Source: Centropus unirufus
Taxonomy: Eukaryota > Chordata > Aves > Cuculiformes > Centropidae
Length of the DNA stretch: 64,000 nucleotides
Reading direction: 5' to 3'
Assembly: GCA_013397695.1 (NCBI GenBank)
Contig: VYZI01000202.1
Span: 315,869 to 379,868, forward strand
The position numbers and the translations under genes were made by a program. Under the pieces are notes generated by a model, which did not search any database, was not told the origin of the DNA, and saw only the letters and a list, made by a program, of their open reading frames with translations. This document shows positions 13,701 through 25,244 of the stretch, piece by piece (positions within the stretch are counted from its first letter, which is position 1; the number at the start of each line of letters is the position of its first letter).

Positions 13701-16320
13701 CAAAAAGTTTTAAAAGAAGGGAAATGGTCAGATCTTGGCGGGAAAAAAAAGGAAATTTTCCAGAAGGGATTAGCTGGAGTATGAATAGGCAGCTGTGTGA
13801 TCTGGAAGGAATCTGGTCATATTTGTTTTCACTTGTTCTATTTTTCCTTAGTTGTTCTTTATCCCTAATCTGGTTGTGCCTTATGCTAAAGTTAGATGAC
13901 ATTCAATGAGATTCTTCGAATCTTGAACTCCTGCGGGTGGTGCAATACTTGTTAGCTGGACCACCTTCCTTAAGCTTCAGAATTAACAATCCAAAGACGA
14001 AGAAAATAATACCTCTCTCCCCAAGGAAATGTAAGATCTGAATTTTCTACAGGCTCAGAAAATCTGTTAGATCTTGCTCACATTATATTAATTTTCAGAA
14101 CTGTCAGTGCTGGGAGTATTTCAAATGACAACAAAAACATTTGTGCTTTTATTTTCATAAATGACAGCTCAGATTATGAGACAGCCATGAGCAGGCAACC
14201 TGGCTAGCTGAGCTGTTCCAAACTGGCCCAGTTTGACTTGGCATCAGCAAGGAGGAAATGTCTCATTCTGCATTTGGCTTGCCAGGGAAGCTCTCATTGC
14301 TTTTGTAGCTGTGTCGAATGACTGGCTGCTGCCCTTTGCCGTAGAATTATGAGTTGTTTCTCTTTGGACTAGGAAGTCAAGTATCTGCCATGAATGGGTC
14401 TATTTGCCCACCTAGAGTACCACTCACCTCCTACTGGTGTCAACTGCCTAAACCTGGAAGTGTGGCAGCACATATCAACCTCAAAACCAAATGCCATGTA
14501 GCATCTGGCTGAGTATTAACTGTGTCAAACATGAACTAGTAGAACTGCTTTTCAGGCTAGACTGAGAGTGCAAGAAGCAAAGATGCCTTCTTAAAGGCAA
14601 AGCTATCACCTTGAGTTTCATAGTCTAAATAAAATGCTTTGCTTGTTCTTTGACCTATTTTACTACTTAAAAAGAAAAAAAAAAGTCAAAAGCCTGCTTT
14701 GAGGCTCATTAAAGTAGCTGGGAGAATTTTCATTCTTTCACCCCTCCGCACTACTTGACAGGATTTGGATTAATCTGTTAAAAACATAATGAAGCTTTCC
14801 ACATTACTCTGAAAGAGATAACACAAACAAGGATGAGGGCAAAGCCTCTGTTTTCACAAACTCCTGGACCACTACCAAGCCCCAGGCTTCCTCCAAGGCA
14901 GCCTGGGAAGGTGTTTGTGCAGTCTACTGCCCTGGATGCTGCTGTTAACCACAGTAAGGGAATCGTCCCAGAAGACTCTGCCATTGCCTATATCTGCCCT
15001 TTGATGTTCTGCTGCTCTCCACGTCAAAGGGGAGTTTGGTCCAGAAAGTGGCAAAGAAAGATGAATGCTACCAATAGGTATTCCCTGAAGCAGCAAAACA
15101 CATGAAGCCTACTTCTCAGTACTTGTGCCGCATAGCTGCTGCCTATTGTAGCTGAGGTAGTAGCTCCTGGGATGTTTGTAATGTTGTGCTCACTCTCATT
15201 TAGTCTCTCTGGTGTTTCTTAAGAGCTGAGCTCTGGTTACAGCCTTAGAGGGGATTTGACTGAATCTGTCTCTCTGCTATCCAGCAGTCTATTTTTGCAA
15301 AAATCACAGCAACCTGATTATTTCTGAGACCTCTGCCCCCTTGTCAATTTTGATTGGACTTGGCCCAGGAGTTCAAAAGGCTGTAACAGTTTGATCATAT
15401 AATCCTGGCTTCCTTAGGAAACCAAGCTAAGGAACAAACAAACAGAAGTCCTTACAGAAATACTTCCTTGACAGTTGAGGGGATTTTTAATCAACACCTT
15501 GACTTCTATGAAGATTTTTACCTTGACTTCCCACAAAGATTGCCTTACAGATCAGTCACTGAATGTGAAGAATTGCCTTTAGACTGGCACTGATATAGGC
15601 AGAACTGCATTAGGGTTAGTCTTTATCCCAGTGGGAACCATGGGAAACCAGCACAGGACCCAGGAGTCCTGCTAGCATCACCCACTATACCTAGTGCAGA
15701 AGATGACGACTTGCAGAGTAATTGCCAGGCACGTTTAACTGGAGCAAAGCTCAGAACTGAGCTGTTTGGTGGATGAGGAATGAAGAGGGAGAGGAGTTCC
15801 CCAGATGGACAGTTCCTTCAGCCTTGCTCATGCTGTAGGGGTGTCAGCTCCATTCCTGAGGAGTGGGACTAGGGATAAGAAAGGGTACCTAACCGTGGTT
15901 CCAGCAGGTTTTCTGCCCAGCTTGGTAGGGTTGCTTGCCCCAGGGAGTGCAGGGAGCATTCTGAGTCACCAAGGGCCCCCGATTCAGGTGCTGGGAGCAG
16001 AGCTGAGCAAAACTCTTTGCAAATCACAAGCTTTGACACATCCACCACGGTGCTGTGTGATTGCAGAGCAAGAGCGCCTCGCTTGGATTCCTCCGGGTTA
16101 GCGGCCAGCTTCTCCTCCTCCCTTTTTTTCCCTTGTTGCTCTCTCCATGAGCACTGACAGCAGATCTGCTGAGGATGCAATTTTACAATTTAATCCCAAT
16201 AAAAGACAGCAGCTGCCAACGCAAAAATCCTGGACAAGGGCATGCCTGGATGGTTCAAGTAATACACTTTGATATTAATTGAAAACCCTTTCTGCAACTG
16301 CAACTTTCAAAGCAGTTTGA
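10714..16320. other. Intergenic, no gene recognised
   Basis: Mostly unremarkable AT-rich sequence apart from the weak block at 14.1-14.3 kb. A T18-like homopolymer occurs near 13652-13672. Small open frames around 12.9-13.9 kb and 14.8-15.1 kb overlap each other and are not supported as genes. Confidence 0.65.
14095..14290. promoter_or_regulatory. Candidate distal enhancer (weak)
   Basis: A non-repetitive block with a TGACAG MEIS-type motif within AAATGACAGCTCAG and balanced composition. Low support; recorded because it stands out from the flanking sequence. Confidence 0.25.
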
Positions 16321-16371
16321 AGAGTAGTAGTAATAGTAATAGTAGTAGTAATAATAATAATAATAATAATA
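16321..16371. repeat. Trinucleotide microsatellite (AGT/AAT)n
   Basis: About 17 consecutive trinucleotides, mixed AGT and AAT units ending in a run of AAT. The frame reads as poly-Ser/Asn but this is not coding. Confidence 0.95.
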
Positions 16372-16879
16372 CAATGGAAATTATGCCAAAATATATTATT
16401 TATGCACATTCAGTAGTATTTTATATCTGTCGATTACTACAGTATTCCAAATAAGAAGCTAGAAAAGCAAGCTATCTCCTTTCTTTTTTTTAATTTTTTT
16501 TTTTTAACGGAGATTTGGATTAACCTTTTCATGTTGCCAAAAGCGATGATGCCTCACTCCGCTATCCAGGGTGTTCAAACAGAAAACACGCGGGTGAGAG
16601 GAAAGCTGACTCAGTGGCTGGATGCTGCAGGGAAAGACACTGAAAAAGGGGGGAGGAAAGGGGACAGATTGTCCACGGAGCGGGACGTGATTTCAGCGCG
16701 CAGCCGCGCAGGGCTCCGGATTTAAAGAAGATATAAAGAAGATAATAAATGATGGGGAGTGGCCTCTTTAAAGGCAGCGCCCGCACCTCTCCTTTCTCCA
16801 GGCAAAGACGAGGTCTCTCTTTTTTTCCCCTTTCTTTGCTTTCTTTCTTCTTACTTTTTTTTTTTTTAACATAGCTTTT

Positions 16880-17265
16880 CCCTCTGTAAGAGGTGTACGT
16901 TTAATTATAAAAGGGTCTTTTTCGGTTGTAATCTGTTTCCAGTTCAATTCCTTTGCTGGATAAATCCCTTAAACGTGTTGTCATTCCTTATTTATTGATT
17001 GCAGGTATTTGGGGTTTAATTGAGCAAGTCGGTCGTGGCCCAGGGCAGGAGTGGCGCTACATGAGCAATTAAATCTGATTAGCCCGAGCCCTTTAAGCCC
17101 CAGCTGGGTGATTGATAACCGAGACCAACATTCTTCAATTGACTCGCTACATCAAAAAGGAGAAAGGCTTAGAGGAGAAACGCATGGGTCCAACATGAAA
17201 AATAGCAAAGAAGCTGAGCTAATGGCGAAAAGAGCAGGGAGAACAACCCTGGTCAGTCCATAAAA
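16880..17265. promoter_or_regulatory. Candidate enhancer (CNE-like) with inverted MSX-type sites
   Basis: An AT-rich block with TTTAATTG (17015-17022) and its inverse CAATTAAA (17066-17073), TGATTGAT (17109-17116, PBX/HOX-like), TTTATTGATTG and further homeodomain motifs. It looks like a conserved regulatory block; no alignment was possible. Confidence 0.4.
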
Positions 17266-17599
17266 TAAATCTGTACGTGTCTCTTCTAAAAAACTCAGCC
17301 AAGTCTGCTTTTTTTTTTTGTCATCTCCTTTTTTTTCCTCTACTTTTTTTTTCTTCCCCCTTTTTTTTTTTTACCTTGAAGAGGCTAAAGTTACCCGAGC
17401 TGGACCGAGAATGGGCAACGGCGACAGAGCTGGGATTTTAACACTCCTCAGCCCTGGGAGCTGGGCTCCATCCATAAAGCTGTCGTCTGTTTGTTACTAT
17501 GTTTGTCTGCTCCGTCATTACACTTTTTGCCCGGTAGTTTAAGAAAACAAACTAGCAGGGAGAACATGAGTGAGTACCCCCTATTTATCACGCTGATGG

Positions 17600-18330
17600 A
17601 TGTCCCGTGTCTCGCTTTGCGAGGAGCACTGGCCCGATCGCGGGGCGGGGGAGGGTGTCCCTGCCCGCAGCATCCTCTTACCCCCACGCCCGGAGGAGAT
17701 GGGACCTGCTGGGCACCCCAGGGCAGGGCCGCTCGGGAGATTTGGGGGGATTCTCCGAGGTTCAGGTCACCTCCTTAGGAGAGTTCGCAGCGCTGCTCTG
17801 GTTGATGCTCCATGGGGAAGCATGAATTATCTCTGTTAAATTCTCGGAAGCAGCTAGGGAAAAACACTCGCGCACAGACTAAACTAAACAGCAGTTTAGT
17901 TTTCTGCTTGACATCAGAAAAGAGAAGGTGTGTGTGGGGGGGGTGCAGGCAGCTCCCGGACCCGCCGAGCCTCCGCGGAGTCAGACCTCGGGGATCCCGC
18001 CTTACGCGCGGAGCCACCGCGCCGGCACCGCCCGCCTCATCCTAAATTACAGCGAAAGGGACTTGACGGGAGAAATCAAAGCGAGGGGAGAGCGGGGGGC
18101 AGGCAGCAGCGCGGCCCAGCAGGGGCAGCGCCCCGGGCTGGGGCGGGCGGCGGTGCCACCCCCGCCGGGGCACTGCGGGGCCGGGGCAGGCTCCGAGGGC
18201 GCTCCCCTCCTGCCTCCCGACTTTTCCCTCGGATCAAAACAGCTTGAAAGCAGCAGAAATCACTGGGGAGGGGAGGAGGACGTCAGCGGGAGCTGGACTT
18301 CTAAAAACCGTTCCGCCCCATAGGCTTTAA
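17600..18330. promoter_or_regulatory. CpG island downstream of MSX2
   Basis: GC-rich and CG-dense sequence about 5.5 kb beyond the MSX2 3' end, with abrupt return to AT-rich sequence at 18.33 kb. Several overlapping open frames here are composition artefacts. It could be a Polycomb-type orphan island or the promoter of a non-coding RNA. Confidence 0.65.
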
Positions 18331-19010
18331 TATTAAAAACCCCCTAGGAGTCTCAGACACTGTATTAATTAGTGCAACCACCCATGAAAAGTTGGGTTTG
18401 GAACAGCATTCTTTGCCCTGTGTGAAACAGCAACCCTAATAAACAATTGTTAACTTGGCCTATTGCCTCTGGTAAATTACACAGCATTAAAAAATAATGC
18501 TTTTCATATTAGGCAGTAATTAAAGGTTGGGACAGCTTTAAAACAAGAGGGGGAGGGGGGAAAATCAAAGAAAATATAAAAATGTTCTTTCAAGAGTTAT
18601 GGGAGGCTAATAAAGTATGTCTGTTATAGTGCACCACTTTGCCCCCAGCTACAGCCAAACTGGAGCCACTGCAATTGCCTCTCAATAAGATAATGATATT
18701 CCTTTCTCTGCTATTAAAAGGCTCCCAGTGCAAACTTAAAATGATTTATTTAATTTAAGAAATTATGAGGTGTAACTTCAAAGCGTAAGCCGTTAGTAAT
18801 GGAAAACACCAGGTTGTTTAAAATTATAATAATAATTGTTTGGAATACAGTGACATCAAAGTGCTTTCATCACCAAATAAAATATAGCACAGACCCCCAA
18901 ATCCAGTGGAGTTTATTGAGTAGACATTTTTTGGTGTGTTTTTATTATTTCCTTATCAAGAGACATTATTTTAGCAGCTCCTTTTCTCAGCTTTGATGTT
19001 TTGACAGTCT
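18330..19010. promoter_or_regulatory. Candidate enhancer (CNE-like) with SOX and TCF/LEF motifs
   Basis: AT-rich sequence beside a CpG island, with the SOX-type palindrome AACAATTGTT (18442-18451), several TAATTA/TAAATTA homeodomain motifs, and ATCAAAG or CTTTGAT at 18564, 18855 and 18991. The texture is that of vertebrate developmental CNEs. Confidence 0.45.
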
Positions 19011-20279
19011 TAAATTAATTTTATTGCATTTTTTTGGCTCGGAGATGGGAGATTATTCTGACTGCTTATTTTTCATTATGACTTTTTTGTTTTCAAGAAC
19101 CGGTTTGTTATTTAACACAGCACCTTGATAAGCACAGTTGAAATGAATTGGCCATTACAGGTCATTAAAAAGCGAAGAATTCTGTTTTCAAGCAATCCAT
19201 TACACGTCTGGGAAAATATTCCTACTTAAAACAAACTTTGAGCTGAACGCTGGCATAATCAGTTTAATAAAAAAAGGGTAGCGCATACTTTTAAGGAACA
19301 TGTTTTTTTTTCTTTACGAGATTCTTGCTTATTCAAAACACAGCAATCTAAGAAATACATATACAGAACATTTTGCCAAAAAAGACCTGCCTTTGCAGCA
19401 AGAATATCACAGAATGTTTTTAATTTCCTTGAACAGTGTTATAAAACATTAATCGTACATACATTGCCTGAGACTTTTCCTTCCTAAGCAAAGCAGAATT
19501 ATTCCAATCCCCTTAAAAAAAATGGTAGCATTTTAAAATATACTGCAGTTGCAGCTTTATAGACCGGTATTTCCACTAAAACAGCAGGGACAGAATTGCT
19601 CTGGTGTTAAAAGACTGAAATATAATGGATGGAAAGATTTTTATTCCTTTCGTGCGACTAACTGGGAACTGCTGGTAGCACCCGCCAAACGTCTTATGGA
19701 GTACGGTGGGAAACTCACATCGAGGGACTAAGGGAGTCAAACCAAACAAAAAAAACTCAACAGCAAAAAAGGACCCCAAAGTCACCCCTTCTCCGCAATG
19801 TGTATCCGGCACCGAACAAGGACCGTGAAGCGTGTCTCAGTTCGTTCCTGGGCTTCCCAGTGTAGGGCTGAGCTGCACAGTTTCCTGAGACCCCTAATGT
19901 TTATCACTGGAAAAATATCCACCGCCCCCCCCAACCCCCCCCTCCTCTGGAAGAGTTGGGGTGGGAAATAGAAATAACTGCTTTGTTTTTATTTTTTCGA
20001 GAAAGACTTCCTGCGCCAAGAATGCAGGCACTGCCGAAAGTAGGTTGACTTCGAAAAATGACCCCGGAAAGGCTTTTTAAAATCTCTTTGGGGGTTATTG
20101 ATCGTAAGCACGGGAATAATACAGTCACACTGAGGGAAGAGGGGTTTTTTGTTTGTCTATTTATTTGTGGAGATGTTTTTATTCTCGTTTAATTATATTT
20201 ATTTATATATTTGTAATAAGAGATACACGTGAGTTTGCGGAGATGCTAAACTGAGGTTAAATAGTGGAGAAAAAAAAAG
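18990..20279. other. Non-coding AT-rich spacer between CpG islands
   Basis: No gene. Contains a C8-AA-C8 tract at 19925-19942, a G-run pair on the minus strand, and scattered homeodomain-like motifs near 19.0-19.3 kb. Confidence 0.6.
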
Positions 20280-21110
20280 CTAAGGTCCCTCTCCGGGCAG
20301 CCCTGGGGGCGGTGGGAGCTGGATACACCGCGGCTGCTCCGCGGACTCGGGCTACTTGCGCGGGAGCTGCGCGCAGCCAGGGGCCAGTGCGTGGCGTGGA
20401 GCCTCCTCCCGCAGCCCCGGCTCGGGGGTTACACGAGACCAGGGAGGTGGGCGTTTTCTGGGAAGCTCATCCATCGTTTTCCCCCCCACTGTAGCGTTCC
20501 GTGGGCTCCCCTCTTCCCGCCGTGCGTGGCCAGCACTCACCCCCGAATCCTGCAAAGCCCCAGGTGCGCGGAAATAGGGCGTTTGGGTACCTATGGCATT
20601 TGTGAGCCGAGACGCCCAGGCACTGTATGGACACGCTCCCTCTATAGAGATGCAAGTGTGCGCACCCGCACTGCGCTTAAATCCTCGGCGCGGGGCTGGG
20701 AGCCGGGGCAGGAATGCTGTTGCATCCAAGACGCTCCTAGCCTGGAGCATAGCTGCAACTCTCGCCTCCCCGCTCCGCGGGAAGGGATCCCGGAGCAGGT
20801 GTCCGCTCCTGCGCCGAATCCCCAGTACCGAGAGCCGGTGCCCGGCTGGGAGCGGCTCCATCCCGGACTCACCGGCCCTTGAGGCCGGCCGAGGGGCCGG
20901 GGTCTTCCCGGGTCGCCTCCCCGCCAAGCTGGGCGCCCGCAGCGAGGCTCCCGGCGGAGATCAAACCCCCGCGCTTACGGCACGCCAGCTCACAGGCTCG
21001 TCGCAGCCAGCGAGTTTTCCTCCTTCCCCATAAAATGCAGGAATTCCGGGGTTTGACAAGGCAACGTGACAACATGAAATGCAGGCTCCGAGCGCCCGTG
21101 GCTTTAGGTA
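20280..21110. promoter_or_regulatory. CpG island downstream of MSX2
   Basis: A second GC-rich, CG-dense block of about 0.8 kb. Long open frames on both strands (up to 191 codons) have arginine/proline/alanine-rich, low-information sequence and no recognisable domain. No gene supported. Confidence 0.65.
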
Positions 21111-21244
21111 ATGAACGCTTGGCCGTAGCGAGTCAGAAAGCCCATTCCTAACTGTTTATGTCAACAAATCCATACCTCTTGAATTAAAGTCCCGGGAGAG
21201 CCGCGCTTGAGCCCGGCTGGCCTGAGCAGCCGTTCAGCAACTCG

Positions 21245-21805
21245 GGATTTTAAGGATCGGGATAATTTATCGCATTGTTTTTAATGTTTATTATTTATTG
21301 CTCTAATTATTTTTCACTTTCCATTGGAAATCTAAAATATATGGATGTACCTAGAACAGATGCCAACTCCTTTCAGTCTCACTCAACTTCTAATCATCGC
21401 ATCTGCTTTGTGTCAGAAAATACTTTGGGAACAATTTAACTTTGCATTAAAATAACTAATTAAAGCCACACCTCTACAGCCTCTTGCGAAAGTGGAGGAT
21501 GAATTTCAGTAAGTGCATCGCTTTTAATGGTAGCATTCTGATTTCCCTGCCCTGCTGTAATTTATTCAGTTACAGATCTGCCTGCGGGGCAGCTCCCATT
21601 AGGCCGATGATGAAGTCCCATGAGTAAAGCTTGACACCTCCCTCCTAATAAAATATAATACTCAATTAACTCGGCCTTTCTGAAGGCTTTAATTGGAACA
21701 AGTTAATAATGGGCGCAGGGTGAATTGTCATGCCATCCGCAAGCTCGGGGAAGGTGTCACGGATCCGTCCTGCATTTCCCATAGCAGAGGTTGTAACCGA
21801 GATTT
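21245..21805. promoter_or_regulatory. Candidate enhancer (CNE-like) with three T-box half-sites
   Basis: Mixed-composition, low-repeat sequence with CACACCT (21467-21473), TGACACCT (21632-21639) and AGGTGTCA (21752-21759), plus CTAATTAAAG, TTTAATTGG and CTCAATTAAC homeodomain sites. It is a strong-looking CNE candidate about 1.5-2 kb beyond the inferred MSX2 3' end. Confidence 0.45.
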
Positions 21806-22189
21806 GGAAGCTTTTCCTTCAACACTCTTGTGTTCTGTAATAAATCTGTATCCATTTAAGGATCTACCATAACACACACAAAGCTCCTGTGCTCAAAGAA
21901 TTTCCAGCGAAAAGATTTAGCTATAATCCCTGACACAGCTGATTTATACTGAAGGTTAAAAAACACCGCTGGCTTATTTATAACCGGCCCAGCCCGGCTA
22001 AGAAAGCACCCGGGACAAGTGGCCAGGGAAGGATCGGAGCGAAGGGGATTCATCCTGCTCTGTAGTTCGGGGGATAATATTTCAGAAAGAGGGACTCCAA
22101 GAAAGAAGTGGTTGTCTCCAGCTTTTTATGCAGCAGTAGATGTTAATTTGAAAAGGCTTCGTGGAGATCAAATTGCCCCAGCTTTGTTC

Positions 22190-22740
22190 CCGACAGTTGC
22201 AAAGTGGGAAGGTTGGCAGGGCTTTTTCGGAGTCGGGAGGAGAGCGAGCAGGGCAGGATCCGCGAAGCTGAGCTATCCCAGCCCGCAGCCCCCTTCTTGC
22301 GCCCAGGTCGGGAAGTGTTTTCGGCCCCCTGCCCCGTTCCTTCTGGCACAGCCGAGGCCGGATCGGGTAGGGATACGGACGGGGACGAGGTGCAGCCCAC
22401 CGGAATGTGCGGGGAGAGCGATCCGCGTTCAGGAAAGCGCTGGAGCAGGAGAAACCTCTCCTCTCCGCAGCCAAGGAAATTCTCCCGACTGTTTGAGTGG
22501 AGGCAAATGTACCTTTTTCTCCAGCTGGGGTTCCAGAGGTCACTGCTAATCCTACAACAAAAGTTACATTGGGCCAGCATAGGACTTCGGTGCAACATGG
22601 TAAAAAGCTACCCCCGACCTCCCGGGCATCACCCTTACCCGAGCAGCCCGAGCTCTCCCGGCCAGGAAGGCTGGAGGGATGGCCCAGCAGGCGCTCTCCG
22701 GGCAGCACAGGGCGCGGACCTCGGGGTGGGCTGCCCAAAA
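22190..22740. promoter_or_regulatory. CpG-rich block near the MSX2 3' end
   Basis: Many CG dinucleotides, especially 22200-22470. A 218-codon minus-strand frame and a 190-codon plus-strand frame overlap in opposite directions and show no domain, so both are treated as chance. Confidence 0.55.
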
Positions 22741-23251
22741 ACTATGGGACCAGCTGACAGCACAAGAGAGCCCTGAAACGCAACTGTACTGAAGTATTGC
22801 AGCTCTTACCTATAGAAAACTACCCCCAAATACGGCGGGGGTCGAGACGATTCTCTCACTAATGCACAAGTTTGAGGTCGATGGAAAGGCAAGTTGGAGA
22901 GTCCGGAGCAGAAGAGAAGGGCACACGAGCTAAGAAAAGTGTTGGAAACATCACCAGAGTATGATGTTGTAAAGAACAGAGGCGCCTAAAAGCAGTTGTT
23001 AAAAACAAGGAAACCTCATAAAAGGTTTGGCTTTCGATTTTGAATTGTTGACTTGCCATTCACCTTCATGTGCTGCAAATTTGGCTGTAATTCAGATTCA
23101 GAAAGGGGAAATAATCATAAAGGCAACCCAAACATTCCTTTGAACTTGACCCAGCAGCGCAAAACACACACAGAGAGAGAAGCTACCTTTTAAAGAACTC
23201 TAAACATTCACAGACCCACACGCGATTAAACACTTTTTTTCTTTTTTTTTT

Positions 23252-24819
23252 TTTAATTTAATTCGAAATAAGAGATAAGAAATAATAAATCTTCAATAAA
23301 ATATATAAAATTGTACAAGGCATCCCTTTCAAAGGGACTTTCCTATAATGGAAGATTGGGAGTGAGGGGAAGGGAGAGGGGAAGTTCATCTATAGTGGGT
23401 CCCAGACAGTGACAGTACCTGGGTCAAAATACACAAAAAACAGCAAAACCTTGTAGCTTTTTTGGTTTTTTTTTTCTGCNTTTTTCAGTTTCTTTCTTTC
23501 TTCCACAACATGCTAAGAAAATAAATCCAGAAGTTCTGCCTCCAGTGCTCCACAGCCTTTCTCACAAAGTTTAGCAAGAGTTATATACATAATACAATAG
23601 TTACAAAGAGAAGCGTGGGGAAGACACTGCCAGCACTCGGGGACAGGCAGGTTACGCAGTCTCTTGGCATCCCACTGTCTTACTCGTAGGGTTGTTTGTG
23701 ATACCTGGATCTCTCTTAAGAAGGGCTTGAAGCCTGAGTCACTTATATTGGCATCCTTAGCAAGAGAAGGAGACGAAGACTATGGGGGGTTCTTCTATTT
23801 AATACAAACTGTTGCAAACACTAATGAAACCTCCCAAACGCCTCCCAGAAGTGTTCAACAATCCTTTGTTCACCACCATTGTGAAAATAATACATGTCAA
23901 CTTTCCCCAGAAACCTTCCTTTCAACTTATCCGGTTTTCTAACAGCATTGCAGAGCCAAGACTACCTGGCTGTGGCCAAATATTTTTGAGCATTCCAATA
24001 AGAAGAGGTAAAGACCAGACTGCCTAATAACCTCTCTTACACTTTACCTCCCCTCACAGTGCTTAACAAACGCTGAAGCTATTTATACAGATAAAGGCAC
24101 TACAAGAGCAAAAGCCAATGATGGATAAAGCTGTTGCTCTACACTTAGGGGCTCTGATGCTCATTCTGTTGCAAAGATCTGTGGAGGTTTGGGATGCCAA
24201 AATTTTCCTTACCCTCAGAAATGCAGGAATTTCCTGGCTCTGAACTTCACTCAGCCTCTACTGCATCTAGTTTCTATTTACACGGTGTCTCTAGCTAAGG
24301 GCTCCGCTTTCTTTAAACAAACAAAAAACACCCAAACAACAAAACCTCGATTATACCTTTTTATTTCCCTCCCCGTCTGCCCCCAAGTTAAGTGATGACA
24401 CTTGAGGGGCATGCACCCCTCTTACTTTAAAGATGTGTTGAGCCCCATCAGGAAGGAGTAGGGAAATCTCTGCCTCCATAAGCTGAGGTTGCTTTTTGAC
24501 CCGTTCCTTTTTATTCTAGTTTTATGTGCACTGTATAAACCCCCCATGTTTGCTCAAATGTTGGTTTTTTGTTTGTTTTTACATATTTTTTTTTTTGCTT
24601 TGAGGATCAGACTCTGAGTGCTCAGAGCACTCTCAGAAGACACCCAACCCATAGCATACAGGATGCCTTGCTTTGCTAACGCAAACTCCCGTACACTCAG
24701 GATGGCAGACAGAAGCGTGCAGAAAGAACAGCCAGTACTGGTTGGGGTATTGCCTTCTCAGGACTGGACATGATCCACCAGGAAGTCTGTCTCACTGTCG
24801 CTTTGGCTTTCTGATCTTC
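23252..24819 (-). other. MSX2: MSX2 3' UTR (extent inferred)
   Basis: The region follows the MSX2 stop codon on the minus strand and has no open frame of note. Minus-strand poly(A)-signal candidates are AATAAA at 24515-24510 and 24365-24360, ATTAAA at 23803-23798, and two overlapping ATTAAA copies at 23262-23252 just before a genomic A-rich run. The distal end near 23.25 kb would give a 3' UTR of about 1.56 kb. Which signal is used cannot be told from sequence. The single N at 23480 falls within it, beside a homopolymer tract. Confidence 0.5.
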
Positions 24820-25244
24820 TTAGGATAAGTGGTACATGCTATATCCAACGGGAGTAGCATAGAGTCCAACGGGTGGGATAGGAAGCACAGGTCTGTGAAA
24901 AGGGTAGGATGTTCCATACAGTGAGGCAGCCTGGATGGGAGAGTTGATGGGGAAAGGGAGGCTGAACCCCGACGGCAACATTGGCTTTGCTGCCATTTTG
25001 AGCTTCTCTAGCTCAGCCTCCTGCAGTCTCTTGGCCTTGGCCCTCCGATTCTGGAACCAGATTTTGACCTGGGTCTCTGTGAGGTTGAGGGAGCTGGAGA
25101 ATTCGGCTCTCTCGGCGATGGACAGATACTGCTTTTGCCGGAACTTGCGCTCCAGAGCCAGCAGTTGGGAAGTGGTGAATGGAGTTCGGGGCTTCCTATT
25201 CGTCTTGTGCTTCCTCAAGGTGCAAGCAGTGGGGCTCAGGTGTC
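24820..25244 (-). CDS. MSX2: MSX2 coding exon 2 (homeodomain exon)
   Basis: The exon carries 425 nt and begins straight after a polypyrimidine tract and CAG acceptor (25245-25247 is ctg on the plus strand). The first two bases complete Arg119, after which the frame reads HLSPTACTLRKHKTN and enters the homeodomain. It ends with TAA at 24822-24820. The phase (1 nt + 2 nt) matches exon 1 exactly. The RKHKTNRKPRTPF entry, the homeodomain and the PPVGLYATPVGY-type C-terminus are MSX-family hallmarks. Confidence 0.97.

Noticed and set aside
15645..15672. GGACCCAGGAGTCCTG resembling a turtle SINE segment
   Set aside because: Sixteen bases alone are not enough without flanking similarity.
16269..16454. 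Frame with a poly-Ser/Asn run
   Set aside because: It is the translation of an AGT/AAT microsatellite.
20352..20927. 191-codon minus-strand frame
   Set aside because: GC-driven, low-information composition, no domain.
22082..22738. 218-codon minus-strand frame, with a 190-codon frame opposite
   Set aside because: Two opposed open frames in CpG-rich DNA with no recognisable product or splice structure.
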